NCBI GenBank assembly: GCA_958295905.1
Contig: OY282382.1
Coordinates: forward strand, 2,814,001-2,878,000
DNA from: an uncultured Vicinamibacterales bacterium
GTDB lineage: Bacteria; Acidobacteriota; Vicinamibacteria; Vicinamibacterales; UBA8438
Direction: 5' to 3'
DNA: 64,000 nt
A program made the position numbers and the translations under genes. Of this stretch, positions 1 to 8,988 are shown one piece after another; the stretch's first letter is position 1; each line of letters opens with the position of its first letter. Under the pieces are notes generated by a model, which was given only the letters and a program-made list of their open reading frames with translations, was not told where the DNA came from and searched no databases.

Positions 1-650
1 CCGGTGATGACGTTGACCACCCCGGGCGGGATGCCCGCCCGGTCGGCGAGCTCGGCGAGGGCGAGGGCCGAGAACGGCGTCTGCGAGGCGGGGCGGATGA
101 CGACGGGGCAGCCCGCCGCGAGGGCCGGCGCGCACTTGCGGGTGATCATCGCGGCCGGGAAGTTCCACGGCGTGATCGAGGCGACGACGCCGATGGGCTG
201 CTTCAGCACCACGATGCGCCGGCCGGGCAGGGGATGGTCGATGACGTCGCCGTAGACGCGCTTCGCCTCCTCCGCGAACCACTCGACGAACGACGCCGCG
301 TAGGCGATCTCGCCGCGCGACTCGGCCAGGGGCTTGCCCTGCTCGCTCGTCATCAGCACCGCGAGGTCTTCCTGGTGCGCCATCATGAGCTCGAACCACC
401 GGCGCATCAGCTTGGCGCGCTCCTTCGCGGGGCGCGAGCGCCACCCGCTCCACGCCGCGTCGGCCGCCTCGATCGCGGCCCGCGTCTCCTCCCGGCCGAA
501 CGCGGGGACGGCGCCGACGACCTCGCCCGTCGCGGGGTTGTCGACCTCCACGACTTCGCGGCTCCGCGCGTCGGTCCAGGCGCCGTTCACGTAGCACTGC
601 TGGCGGAAGAGGGCGGTTTCGGTGAGGGCAATCGTCGTCTGGGTTTCCAT
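1..650 (-). CDS. gabD: NAD(P)-dependent aldehyde dehydrogenase, succinate-semialdehyde dehydrogenase-like (N-terminal part)
   Basis: Reverse-strand reading from the ATG at 650 gives 216 residues and runs off the window edge. The N-terminal arm and nucleotide-binding region of the aldehyde dehydrogenase superfamily are visible: the PATGEVVGAVP motif near residue 38, the EQGKPLAESRGE segment typical of GabD-type enzymes near residue 105, and ITPWNFPAAMI near residue 160, which forms the cofactor pocket. The catalytic Cys and Glu lie outside the window. GabD-type enzymes oxidise succinate semialdehyde to succinate in the cytoplasm. The EQGKPLAE motif favours this subfamily, but substrate cannot be fixed from half a protein. 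Confidence 0.85.
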   Translation of the reverse strand, partial: METQTTIALTETALFRQQCYVNGAWTDARSREVVEVDNPATGEVVGAVPAFGREETRAAIEAADAAWSGWRSRPAKERAKLMRRWFELMMAHQEDLAVLMTSEQGKPLAESRGEIAYAASFVEWFAEEAKRVYGDVIDHPLPGRRIVVLKQPIGVVASITPWNFPAAMITRKCAPALAAGCPVVIRPASQTPFSALALAELADRAGIPPGVVNVIT

Positions 651-794
651 GGTCGTCTCTCGGGGCGATCGTAACGCCGCCGCGCCGGGGCGGCCAGACC
701 CCCCGCGCGACGTCGTCGTCGAGCCCGTGTCGGGGGCAACCGGCTCCAAGTGCCTCACCGCCGCGTTCCGGAGCAACGCCGGGACCGGACGGGC

Positions 795-1223
795 TCATAG
801 GACGACGAGGTTGCGTGGGCTTGCCGTCCGTACCGCGGCCAACGCCATCGTCTGATCGAAGGTGACGAGGCGCCCGCCGTGATGCGCCGCCAAGCCGACC
901 AGGTAGACGTCGGTGAGCTGTCTCGGACCGTGAATGCGCGCGTGGTCGAAGGTCGTTCCGTCGAGAATCGAAACCTCGCTGCGCCAGTGTTCGTGGTGCG
1001 CGGTGGACGTCGCCGCGGCGAGAAGCTGTACCGCCTTGCCGGTGGACACCGGGTTCGGGTAGCCCGGCTGGCTCAGGATTCGGATGAAGCCGTTCTGGGT
1101 GACCGCGCACGACGCCCAGCCGTGGTGGACCTCCTGCTCGAACCACCGCCGGCCCTGTTCGTGCAGGACGTGGTCACGATCGAGGAGGGCCAAGAGGACG
1201 TTGATGTCCAGCAGGGCGCGCAA
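795..1223 (-). CDS. PIN-domain ribonuclease toxin (VapC-like)
   Basis: 142 residues with the PIN fold pattern. The first acidic residue is in MRALLDINVLLALLD, a middle acidic cluster precedes the hydrophobic stretch, and LTDVYLVGLA and GRLVTFDQTM near residues 103-125 carry the later acidic residues. VapC toxins are Mg-dependent endoribonucleases that cleave tRNA or rRNA when free of antitoxin. It lies 21 bases downstream of a ribbon-helix-helix-like gene on the same strand, the classic antitoxin-toxin order. The pair is probably autoregulated by the antitoxin; this is inferred from the family. Confidence 0.85.
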   Translation of the reverse strand: MRALLDINVLLALLDRDHVLHEQGRRWFEQEVHHGWASCAVTQNGFIRILSQPGYPNPVSTGKAVQLLAAATSTAHHEHWRSEVSILDGTTFDHARIHGPRQLTDVYLVGLAAHHGGRLVTFDQTMALAAVRTASPRNLVVL

Positions 1224-1244
1224 GTCGGCCTCCAGGCGGAGCAG

Positions 1245-1487
1245 CTAGTAGGGGCCGTCTTCGCGCAGCCGGTCGATCAACTCGTTCGTGACCGGTTTGC
1301 CGCGCCGGGGTAACGGCCGGAATCCGTGGAAGCCTTCGTTCTCGGGTACCGTGTCGACGGTCGGGTCACCGTTCAGGCCCTTGCGGGCGAGCTCGGAGAT
1401 CACGGCGCCGAGGCTGCTTCCGTCGCGGCGCGCCAGAGCCTTGGCGGCAAGAAGGACATCGTCGTCGATGGCTATCGTGGTGCGCAT
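1245..1487 (-). CDS. Antitoxin of the VapB/RHH type
   Basis: 80 residues. The N-terminus MRTTIAIDDDVLLAAKALA has the strand-helix start of a ribbon-helix-helix DNA-binding antitoxin, followed by SLGAVISELARKGL, the second helix. The C-terminal part (PENEGFHGFRPLPRRGKPVT) would be the toxin-binding tail. It sits directly upstream of the PIN toxin gene on the same strand. It probably binds its own promoter and neutralises the toxin. Confidence 0.8.
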   Translation of the reverse strand: MRTTIAIDDDVLLAAKALARRDGSSLGAVISELARKGLNGDPTVDTVPENEGFHGFRPLPRRGKPVTNELIDRLREDGPY

Positions 1488-1513
1488 GCATCAGATGCTA
1501 TCACATCGTGAAC

Positions 1514-1555
1514 GGGGTCTTCGGGGGTCTTCGGGGGTCTTCTGGGGTTTCGGGT
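1514..1555. repeat. Short tandem repeat, about 10-bp unit
   Basis: Three to four imperfect copies of GGGGTCTTCG lie in the spacer between the divergent vapB-like and acetyltransferase genes. No function is evident. It could be replication slippage in an intergenic region. Confidence 0.6.
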
Positions 1556-1771
1556 ACCGACCGGCCATCGCCGCGACGTCGCGACCGCGCAACGACGGGC
1601 GAACGGCGTACACTCGGAAGGCGGGCTTCGCCGCCGGGCGGGCCGCCGGTCCCCCGGGAGGCGCCGGGCCGGCGCCGCATCCCGGTCGGGGAAGACCTCG
1701 GCGCCGGGGCCGCCGCCGGTAGCGTCATGTCGCGGATGCTCCGGTTGTGGATCGGTTCAGGGAGACTGCGG

Positions 1772-2326
1772 ATGCCCTTCTCGACCCTCGAAACCGCTCG
1801 ACTCGATCTGCGGCCCTTCGTGCCGGGCGATGCCGAAGCCGTCCACGCCTACCGGCGGGATCCCGAAGTGATGCGTTTCGCGGGAGGTTCCGACCGGTCG
1901 CTGGAAGACACCAGACGGACGATCGAAGAGTACCGTCGCTGTCAGCGCAGGTATGGCTTCAGCAAGTGGGCTGTGCTCATGAAGGGCACTGGTGAGCTGG
2001 TGGGTGACTCGGGGCTGCTCCCCATGAACGACGTACCCGAATTCGAGCTGGGGTACCGGCTTGCGAAGCGATTCTGGTCACGGGGTTTCGCCACCGAATG
2101 TGGGCAGGCATGGCTTCGAGCGGCCTTTGCTCGACTCAATCTGCGGCACGTCTTCGCCCATTGCGACGAACGACACGAGGCGTCCATTCGGGTGATGCGG
2201 AAGTTGGGGATGGCGTTCGACAGGAGGGCCCGTATAGGGGGCATCGACTGCAGCGTGTATCGCATCGACGGCGGGAACGGCCGCCGGGCTGCTTGGACTT
2301 CGTCCGGCACACGAGTCCGCTCGTAG
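1772..2326 (+). CDS. GNAT-family N-acetyltransferase (RimJ/RimL-like)
   Basis: 184 residues from the ATG at 1772, chosen because GGGAG lies 8 bases upstream and the protein then begins with the family's TARLDLRPF strand. The order of elements is typical of RimJ/RimL-type GNAT enzymes: ETARLDLRPF, ELGYRLAKRFWSRGFATE (the acetyl-CoA-binding R/Q-x-x-G-x-G/A segment in diverged form), and HEASIRVMRKLGMAF. Family members transfer acetyl from acetyl-CoA to protein N-termini or small amines. The acceptor cannot be deduced. An open frame extends upstream to 1508 but is low-complexity and probably not coding. Confidence 0.85.
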   Translation: MPFSTLETARLDLRPFVPGDAEAVHAYRRDPEVMRFAGGSDRSLEDTRRTIEEYRRCQRRYGFSKWAVLMKGTGELVGDSGLLPMNDVPEFELGYRLAKRFWSRGFATECGQAWLRAAFARLNLRHVFAHCDERHEASIRVMRKLGMAFDRRARIGGIDCSVYRIDGGNGRRAAWTSSGTRVRS

Positions 2327-2944
2327 CGGCGCCTGCTCGCCGCCGGGATCGCCGACCGTCATCGTGCGGCGCATCTTCCCACGACCCGTCGGCTTGGTGC
2401 GGCAGGATTCGCATCAGCTTGCCGCCGCCGGAGAACACCTCCGCGGATGCGCGGACCGGAAGCTCGAGCGGAAGGTACCCCACTGGAACGCGTAGTGGTT
2501 CGTCACGTCATAATCGGCTTGCTCGACACGGCGCGAATCGCGCCCCGGGCAATCCGTTCGGCGGCCCCCGGTCCGATGTCCGCCCCGCCGGAATCCCTTT
2601 GGCGACACCGCTGGCGGGTTGGTGGTATAACGGCGGCCATGGCGGCCCGTGGTGAAAACCCCGCGTCGCCCCGGGGGCGGCGGGCTGAAGAGGGCCCGCG
2701 GGCGAAGAACGCCCCGTGCCTGACCGGGCGTGAGGAGGAAGGTGCCTGTTGTGAAACAGGTCCCGACGTTTCGTGGCGTCGGGGTGATCGGCGCCCCGAT
2801 CATAAGGGTTGGGCACCGGTAACCGACGAACAACGCCGTCAGGCGGAATGCGCCGCCGCTCGAAGGCAACGGAGACTGTCGCCGCGGGCTGACCGGCCAC
2901 GCGGCGTGCGGGCGCCGGCTGACGGCGCCGGGGGAGTGCGGATC
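2327..2944. other. Gene-free leader of the quinoprotein gene, with repeat-like segments
   Basis: No convincing gene is present, although an open frame continues upstream of the quinoprotein. Two features stand out. Around 2641-2660 the sequence (GGCCCGTGGTGAAAACCCCG) resembles the terminal repeat of the IS1182-type element seen at 17.3 kb. At 2814-2875 a segment starting GGGCACCGGTAACCG resembles one at 52.82-52.88 kb that also lies upstream of an exported-protein gene. Confidence 0.5.
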
Positions 2945-5125
2945 ATGTCGAAGGGGACTCGCGTCGGCGTCGGCGGATCGTGTGGGCGGGGACCGAATCC
3001 AGCGGCGGCGGTGGTCCGGGCGGCGGCCGCCGGACTGATTGCGGCGATCGGCTCGATCGGCGCGTCGGGTGCCGCCGCCGCGGCGGCGCAGCCCGCGGGG
3101 GCGGACGGGGCCTTCACCGCGGACCAGGCGGCCAGCGGCTGGTCGGTCTACGGCATACAGTGCGGCGAGTGTCACGGACCGGGCCTCGAGGGAATGGTGC
3201 ACGCGCCGCCGCTGGCGGGGGTGGAGTTCCTGAACACCTGGGCGGGGCGGACGACCGACGAGCTGTTCGCGTACCTGCGCGACGAGATGCCTCCGGGGCA
3301 GGCCGGCACCCTCAGCGATCAGTCCTACGTGGCCCTCGTGGCGTACCTGCTGGAGGCGAACGGCGCCCTGCCGGGCGAGCGGACCCTGATGGCCGATGCG
3401 GGGGTGATGATCGGCGATGCGGCGGACATCTCCGAGGCGCGCCGCGCGGCGCAGGCCGGTGAACAGCCGCGGCGGCGGTCGTCGCGGTTCGTCAACCGGG
3501 AGGTGCCGCACGAGCTGACCCCGGTGACCGACGCGCTGCTCGCGGACCCGCCGCCCGGCGACTGGCTGAGCTGGCGGCGGACCCGCAACGGCCACGGCTA
3601 CAGCCCCCTCGACGAGGTGACCCGCGACAACGTCGCCGACCTGAAGCTCGCGTGGTCGATCGCGGTCCGGCCCGGCAACCACCAGACGACGCCGCTCGTG
3701 CACGACGGCGTGATGTACCTCGCCAACCCGGGGAACGTCGTCCAGGCGATAGACGCGGCGACCGGCGACGTTATCTGGGTGTACCGCGCGCGGCTCCCCG
3801 AGGACGCGCGCCCCGGCCCCACCCGCACGCTGGCCCTCTACGGGGACAAGCTCTTCCTCGCCAGGGCCGACGCGGTCCTGGTCGCCCTCGACGCGCGCAC
3901 CGGCGGGGAGGTGTGGCGGACCGTCAAGGGCGACTACACGCAGGGCTTCCGCCAGAACGCCGGCCCCGTCATCGCCGACGGCGTCGTCGTCACCGGCACC
4001 AACGGCTGCGAGCGCTACACCGAGCAGACCTGCTTCATCACCGGCCACGACCCCGACACCGGCGACGAGCTGTGGCGCACGTCCACCGTCGCCCTGCCCG
4101 GCGACCCCAACAACGCGTCGTGGGGCGACACGCCCCCGTATCTGCGCGCGGGCGGCGACGCGTGGATTCCCGGCAGCTACGACTCCGACCTCGGCCTCTT
4201 CTTCATCGGCACCGCCCAGGCGAAGCCGTGGGTGGCGGCGAGCCGCGGCATGACGACGCGGCAGGACGCGCTCTACACCAACTCGACCCTCGCGCTGAAC
4301 CCGCGGACCGGGCAGGTGGAGTGGTACTTCCAGCACGCGCCGGGCGAGACGCTCGACCTCGACATCGTCTACGAGCGGGTGCTCGTCGACGCCGACGGCG
4401 GGCAGTGGCTGTTCACCATCGGCAAGGACGGCATCCTCTGGAAGCTCGACCGGCGGACCGGCGCGTTCGTCGACCTGCGCGAGACCGTCCACCAGGACGT
4501 CTTCGCGTCGATCGACCGCGCCACCGGCGAACTGACCTACCGGGACGACCTGCAGGACATCGCCATCGGCGAGCGCGTGTTCACCTGCCCCAGCCTGCTC
4601 GGCGGCCACAACTGGCAGGCGTCGGCCTACCATCCCGGGGCCGGCGCCCTCGTCATCCCCCTCCACCAGGCGTGCATGCACCTGACGGGGCGCGAGGTCG
4701 AGTTCATCGAGGGCGGCGGCGGCACCGCGGGCCGCTACGAGCTGCTCGAGATGCCCGGCAGCAACGGCAACACCGGGAAGCTCGCCGCCTACGACGTCCG
4801 GACGATGGAGGAGCTCTGGAGCCACGAGCAGCGCGCGCCCTTCCTGACGTCGGCCCTCACGACCGCGGGCGGCCTCGTCTTCGCCGGCGACGGCGCGCGC
4901 TACTACCGGGCGTTCGACGTCGAGACCGGCGAGGTGCTCTGGGAGACCCGGCTCGCCGCTTCCGCGCACGGGTACCCCGTCACCTACGAAGCGGGCGGGC
5001 GCCAGTTCATCGCCGTCCCCGCCGCGCTGGGGGGCGTGTTCCGCAGCCTCACCGCGAAGCTCAGCCCGGAGATCTACCAGCCGGAGGGGGGGAACGCGCT
5101 CTACGTCTTCGCGTTGCCGGAGTGA
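2945..5125 (+). CDS. PQQ-dependent dehydrogenase with N-terminal cytochrome c domain
   Basis: 726 residues. The start at 2945 (GGGGGAG about 10 bases upstream) leaves an Ala-rich signal peptide, so the product is periplasmic. A CxxCH heme site (CGECH, residues 73-77) is followed by MPPGQAG, where the Met is a likely heme ligand. An eight-bladed quinoprotein propeller follows from about residue 190, with repeated W-docking blades such as [14 protein letters not shown] and [14 protein letters not shown]. Such proteins oxidise alcohols, aldehydes or sugars with PQQ and pass electrons to the heme. A fused N-terminal cytochrome c is common in Acidobacteria. Substrate is unknown. A separate C-terminal fragment of a related enzyme lies at 7.6-8.3 kb. 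Confidence 0.9.
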   Translation: MSKGTRVGVGGSCGRGPNPAAAVVRAAAAGLIAAIGSIGASGAAAAAAQPAGADGAFTADQAASGWSVYGIQCGECHGPGLEGMVHAPPLAGVEFLNTWAGRTTDELFAYLRDEMPPGQAGTLSDQSYVALVAYLLEANGALPGERTLMADAGVMIGDAADISEARRAAQAGEQPRRRSSRFVNREVPHELTPVTDALLADPPPGDWLSWRRTRNGHGYSPLDEVTRDNVADLKLAWSIAVRPGNHQTTPLVHDGVMYLANPGNVVQAIDAATGDVIWVYRARLPEDARPGPTRTLALYGDKLFLARADAVLVALDARTGGEVWRTVKGDYTQGFRQNAGPVIADGVVVTGTNGCERYTEQTCFITGHDPDTGDELWRTSTVALPGDPNNASWGDTPPYLRAGGDAWIPGSYDSDLGLFFIGTAQAKPWVAASRGMTTRQDALYTNSTLALNPRTGQVEWYFQHAPGETLDLDIVYERVLVDADGGQWLFTIGKDGILWKLDRRTGAFVDLRETVHQDVFASIDRATGELTYRDDLQDIAIGERVFTCPSLLGGHNWQASAYHPGAGALVIPLHQACMHLTGREVEFIEGGGGTAGRYELLEMPGSNGNTGKLAAYDVRTMEELWSHEQRAPFLTSALTTAGGLVFAGDGARYYRAFDVETGEVLWETRLAASAHGYPVTYEAGGRQFIAVPAALGGVFRSLTAKLSPEIYQPEGGNALYVFALPE

Positions 5126-5282
5126 CGCGGCGCACCCGGCGAAGTCGATCTCACGCTCCGGCGGCGTTCGCGCGGGCCCCGCGGGAGAGGCCGCACGGCG
5201 CCGCCGGGCAGGATGCCGACGAGGGGCCCGAGCACGACGCCGGCGAACCCCACGGCAGATTCCCGTCCTGGAGGCTGGTTCG

Positions 5283-7229
5283 ATGCGAATCTTCAAGAGG
5301 ATCCGGGCGCGCGGGACGAACGGCGGCCGAAAGCCGCGGGCGGAGCGTGGTCTCCGCCGATTCGGCCTCGGGCTCCTCGTCATGGCCGCCGTGACCGGCC
5401 GCGTGCAGGGCGCGCAGGAGGCCGGGCCGGCGGGCGGGGCGATCGTCTACAGCAGCATCCAACCCGCCAACTGGGATCTGTACCTCTTCGAGAGCCCCGG
5501 CTCGGAGCCCCGGAGGCTGACGACGGATCCGGGTCTCGACTACAACGGCGTGATCTCCCCGGACGGGCGCTGGGTGGTGTTCACCTCCGAGCGGAACGGC
5601 AATCCGGACCTGTTCGTGATCGACGCGCAGGGGCGCGCGGAGGCGCGGGCGCTGGTCGAGAGTCCCGCGATGGAGGACGCCGCGGCCATCTCGCCGGACG
5701 GCCGGCGGCTGCTCTTCGTCAGCACGCGGAACGGCAACGCGGACATCTTCGCGATGCCGTTCCGGCCCGAGGACCCGCCCGCGGCGGGCGAGGCGCGGAA
5801 CCTGACGCGCCACGCGGCGGGCGACTACAACCCCGCCTTCTCGCCCGACGGAACCCGCATTCTCTTCTCCAGCAGCCGCGACACGTCGGTGACGACGAGT
5901 TCGGAGGCGAGCCCCCCGGCGACCTATCTGGCCAGCGAGCTGTACGTGATGCAGTCGGACGGGACCGGCGTGCGGAGACTGACGTGGCACGAGGCGTGGG
6001 ACGGCGCGCCGGCGTGGACGCCGGACGGACAGGCCGTCGTCTTCTACTCGCAGCGGGACGGCGGGACGCGCATCTACCGCACCGGCATCGACGGCGCGGA
6101 GGGGCCTCAGCCCGTCTCGGCGGAGAACGAAGCGGCGTTGTCGCCGACGTTCGGTCCGGACGGCCGACTCGCGTTCACGGTGCGCCGCGACGACCGCTGG
6201 ACCCTCGTCACCACCCGGCCCGACGGGTCCGACCTGCGGATCGAGAGCGATGCCGCCCGCCACTACTGGGCGCCGGCCTACGACCCGGGCTCGGGCCGCC
6301 TCCTGGCCCACGGGCCGGGACCGGACGAGCCGGCGTCCCGGTTCGAGAGCGACGCGCCGGGGGCGTTTCTCATCCACGGGCCGGTTCCCGTCGACCTGCC
6401 CGACCGCCGCGTGTCCCTGATCGGAATCCGGGGCTATCTGCCGGCGGTCGATCCCACGTCCGGAGAGGTGGCCACCAGCGAAGCGTTTTCACGCCTCGTG
6501 GCGTCCCGGCTCGACGGCACGGGGAAGCGCACGATCTTCGACCTCGCCGGGGCCGACCGCTACCGGGGGCCCGACTCCGCCTGGGGGCCCTCCTGGTCGA
6601 AGGACGGTCGATGGCTGGCGTTCATCGTGGGGCCGCCGTTCGCATCCGCCGCCGTGGACGTCGACATCTGGAAGATCCGCAGCGACGGCAGCGACGCGAT
6701 GAACCTGACGCCGGACTCGGATGCCAACGACGCGCTTCCCGACTTCTCGCCGGACGGCCGCCGCGTCGTCTTCCGCAGCCGGCGCGACGGCAACGCCGAG
6801 ATCTATCTGATGAACGCGGACGGCGCCGACGTGCGGCGCCTGACCCGGCACGAGGCCACCGACACGATGCCCGCCTTCTCCTCCGCCGGCGACCGTGTCG
6901 CGTTCACGTCCCTGCGGGACGGCAACTTCGAGCTCTACACCATCGCGCTCGACGAGGCCGGCCGGCCGGGCCCGCCGGAGCGTCTCACCACGAGCCCCGG
7001 CCACGACATGCACCCCCGGTTCTCGCCGGACGACGAATGGGTGCTCTTCACGTCGCAGCGCGGCGAGTTCAACGACGAGCTGCCGCTGTTGCGGGTCGTC
7101 TTTCAACCGCAGCCGTACGGCGAGCTGCACGCCATTCGTCTGGCGGACAGGACGGTGGTCCGGTTGACCCACAACAAGTGGGAGGACGGCCCGACGGCCT
7201 GGGTCAGGGACGTGCCCGGCCTCGACTGA
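5283..7229 (+). CDS. Exported TolB/PD40 beta-propeller repeat protein
   Basis: 648 residues. GGAGG lies about 11 bases before the ATG. An N-terminal basic and hydrophobic signal ends near the Ala-Gln at about residue 45. At least ten PD40-type repeats can be counted from motifs such as ISPDGRWVVFTSERNGNPDL, FSPDGTRILFSSSRD, WTPDGQAVVFYSQRDGG, FSPDGRRVVFRSRRDGNAEI and FSPDDEWVLFTSQRGE. The RRDGN(A/P)(E/D)(I/L) signature is typical of the TolB C-terminal propeller family. It probably acts as a periplasmic binding or scaffold protein; no catalytic domain is visible. It follows the quinoprotein gene on the same strand after about 150 bases. Confidence 0.9.
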   Translation: MRIFKRIRARGTNGGRKPRAERGLRRFGLGLLVMAAVTGRVQGAQEAGPAGGAIVYSSIQPANWDLYLFESPGSEPRRLTTDPGLDYNGVISPDGRWVVFTSERNGNPDLFVIDAQGRAEARALVESPAMEDAAAISPDGRRLLFVSTRNGNADIFAMPFRPEDPPAAGEARNLTRHAAGDYNPAFSPDGTRILFSSSRDTSVTTSSEASPPATYLASELYVMQSDGTGVRRLTWHEAWDGAPAWTPDGQAVVFYSQRDGGTRIYRTGIDGAEGPQPVSAENEAALSPTFGPDGRLAFTVRRDDRWTLVTTRPDGSDLRIESDAARHYWAPAYDPGSGRLLAHGPGPDEPASRFESDAPGAFLIHGPVPVDLPDRRVSLIGIRGYLPAVDPTSGEVATSEAFSRLVASRLDGTGKRTIFDLAGADRYRGPDSAWGPSWSKDGRWLAFIVGPPFASAAVDVDIWKIRSDGSDAMNLTPDSDANDALPDFSPDGRRVVFRSRRDGNAEIYLMNADGADVRRLTRHEATDTMPAFSSAGDRVAFTSLRDGNFELYTIALDEAGRPGPPERLTTSPGHDMHPRFSPDDEWVLFTSQRGEFNDELPLLRVVFQPQPYGELHAIRLADRTVVRLTHNKWEDGPTAWVRDVPGLD

Positions 7230-7618
7230 TGGTCCCGCCCGATCCGGCGGGTCTCCGGTGCGCGGGCGGAAGCGATGCTCTCGGATCTTGGCGCTCTGCA
7301 AGCGAGCGAACAGATTGGCCGCCGTCTCGCACTCGATGATCCAGTCGCCGACCTGCGGTCAGGTAGCTTGGCGCACCAGTGCGCGGAACGTCTGCGGCAC
7401 GTTTGCAGCCGTGTTGTTGGCGTCGCGTGCGTTGTCTCGCATGGCCGAAGTGGTTGCCAACCGCAAGGGGGCTTCCTGGTCTGGCGCCCGTGTCGACCAT
7501 GCCCTGCGCGCGGGTGCGCCGGACGCTGGATTCCTCGTCCAGCCCCCGCTCGAAGATCCCGCGGTCGACGGGGTTCTCCAGCTCGACGTCGACCGAGATT
7601 TCGCTTCCGCGGCGAGAA
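7230..7618. other. Intergenic stretch with a relic of ISL3-type leader sequence
   Basis: No gene recognised. Positions about 7424-7480 (TGCGTTGTCTCGCATGGCC, then GGTTGCCAACCGCAAGGGGG and CTTCCTGGTCT) closely match 10444-10498 inside the ISL3-like element (TGCGTCGTCTCGTTCTGCC and following). This suggests an old, mostly deleted copy of that element. Confidence 0.45.
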
Positions 7619-8347
7619 TCACTCGGGCAGCCGGAACGACAGGAGCCCCGGCACCTCGCCGCCGACCGTCAGCGCGATGTGCTGCGCGCCGTCGAGCAGG
7701 TAGGTCATCGGGGCGCCGAGGGCGCCGGCCGGCAAATCCAGCGACGCGAGTTCCGCCCCGGTGGCCTTGTCGTAGGCCGCGAGCCGCGGCCCGCCGTCGC
7801 TGCCGCCCGCGGTCAGCGCGTAGATCAGGAGGGTCTTCGTGAGCAGGGGGCCGCTGCGGCTGGCGTCGCCCCCGAGCGGGGGCAGGTCGAGGCCGCGCAG
7901 CATGGGGTGGTTGCGGATGCGGTCGCCGTCGCCGGTGGGGATCATCCAGGCGTGCTCGCCGGTGTTCATGTCGATGGCGGTCATGCGGGTGTAGGGCGGC
8001 TTCCAGAGGGGCAGGCCGCGCGGCATGACGGGGCCGGCCGAGACCGCGCGCCGGATGTAGCGCAGGGTCGACGGCTCGTGCGGCTCGGGTTCGGTGAGCT
8101 GAATGGTCGAGTGGCCGTTGGTCGACGGCACGTACAGGTAACCGGTCTCGGGGTCGACGGCCGCGCCCGACCAGCTCGCGCCTCCCCCCACGGGGGGCCG
8201 CATGATGGTGCCGCGCAGCGTCTGGGGCGTGTAGAGCGGGCCCAGCCGGAAGCCCTCCACCGCCTCGACGGCCATCCGGCGGATCTCGGGGGTGAAGTCG
8301 CGTACCGCCCACGTCGCGCCGCTCGCTTCAATCTTGGTCAGAGTCAT
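7619..8347 (-). pseudogene. C-terminal fragment of a PQQ-dependent quinoprotein
   Basis: 242 residues beginning at an ATG at 8347 with GGAGAGAC just upstream. The sequence matches only the last blades of a PQQ dehydrogenase: VDPETGYLYVPSTN, AIDMNTGEHAWMIPTGDG, AAYDKATGAELASLDLP and MTYLLDGAQHIALTVGG. Full enzymes exceed 550 residues, and there is no signal peptide or N-terminal half. The first 15 residues (TKIEASGATWAVRDF) do not look quinoprotein-like, so the fragment may have acquired a new start. It is either a truncated pseudogene or a small domain protein expressed from a borrowed leader; the former is more likely. Confidence 0.7.
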
Positions 8348-8367
8348 TGTGTCTCTCCATTGAAGCG

Positions 8368-8399
8368 CCCGCCTAGTTCCCTTGCGAACCAGGCGGGCA
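8368..8399 (-). terminator. Hairpin between lipoprotein and quinoprotein fragment
   Basis: The two arms GCCCGCCTAGTTC and GAACCAGGCGGGC pair almost perfectly around a 6-base loop. There is no T tract, so this could be a processing or attenuation structure rather than a classical terminator. A similar hairpin sits in the previous spacer at 8950-8979. Confidence 0.55.
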
Positions 8400-8421
8400 A
8401 GGTGTAGTTACGACGCGCCGG

Positions 8422-8931
8422 TCAAGCGGAACGTGCCGCGTATTCGCACGCGACAAGAGTTGCCCTCGGGTCTCTGCCGGTAGCTGTTGACGTCAGGTTG
8501 CCGGTTGTGCGTGTGTCGAACTCCAGAATGATTACCTGCCTCCACTCGTTCGGGACCTCTGGATCCTCTCCAAGGTTGATATCGATGCGCGCAGTATCGC
8601 CAGACGCGGAATACGTCCATGAGGCTGAGAGTATCTCGTCATCGTCGTCCACAAAACTAGCGCGTATGAACGAGCGCGAAGAGAACAACCAATCAACCGG
8701 GTCCGCATCCGGATCGGATTCATCATCGATATCCGAACAGTTGGATGTGAGGGATGTAGCCCATATGGTCAATGTCGCGCCCAGGATGGACGATGGCGCG
8801 CGTACCACAGTTGGGCCGGTAACGTTGCCATTACCACCACCACTCCCGCCGTTGTCGTCACAACCTGCCAGTACGACCATCGTCGCGAAGCAAACCACCG
8901 CCAGCATGTGCCGTATTGTTGTCTCTCGCAT
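8422..8931 (-). CDS. Small lipoprotein of unknown function
   Basis: 169 residues with GGGAGAGACA just before the ATG. A type II signal peptide ends in the lipobox LAGC at about residues 21-24, followed by a Gly/Asn-rich linker (DDNGGSGGGNGN) as in many acidobacterial lipoproteins. The mature domain is acidic and shows no recognised motif. It lies between a membrane-protein-like gene and the quinoprotein fragment on the same strand, with near-identical leader sequences in front of both. No function is assigned. Confidence 0.7.
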   Translation of the reverse strand: MRETTIRHMLAVVCFATMVVLAGCDDNGGSGGGNGNVTGPTVVRAPSSILGATLTIWATSLTSNCSDIDDESDPDADPVDWLFSSRSFIRASFVDDDDEILSASWTYSASGDTARIDINLGEDPEVPNEWRQVIILEFDTRTTGNLTSTATGRDPRATLVACEYAARSA

Positions 8932-8949
8932 TGTCTCTCCCGTACATGC

Positions 8950-8979
8950 GCCCGGCCGGGAATCCGATCCCGGCCGGGC
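8950..8979 (-). terminator. Perfect GC-rich hairpin upstream of the lipoprotein gene
   Basis: GCCCGGCCGGGA and TCCCGGCCGGGC form a 12-bp perfect stem around a 6-base loop. It lies downstream of the 8989-9738 gene and just upstream of the GGGAGAGACA ribosome site of the lipoprotein gene. No T tract follows. Confidence 0.6.
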
Positions 8980-8988
8980 AAGGTGGCG

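Noticed and set aside
1508-1771. Upstream extension of the acetyltransferase
   Set aside because: The frame is open but low-complexity and overlaps a tandem repeat; a good ribosome site and the family start at 1772.
5151-6377. Long minus-strand open frame opposite the TolB-like gene
   Set aside because: Arg/Pro/Val-rich translation typical of the complementary strand of a GC-rich gene; the plus-strand PD40 repeats are clear.
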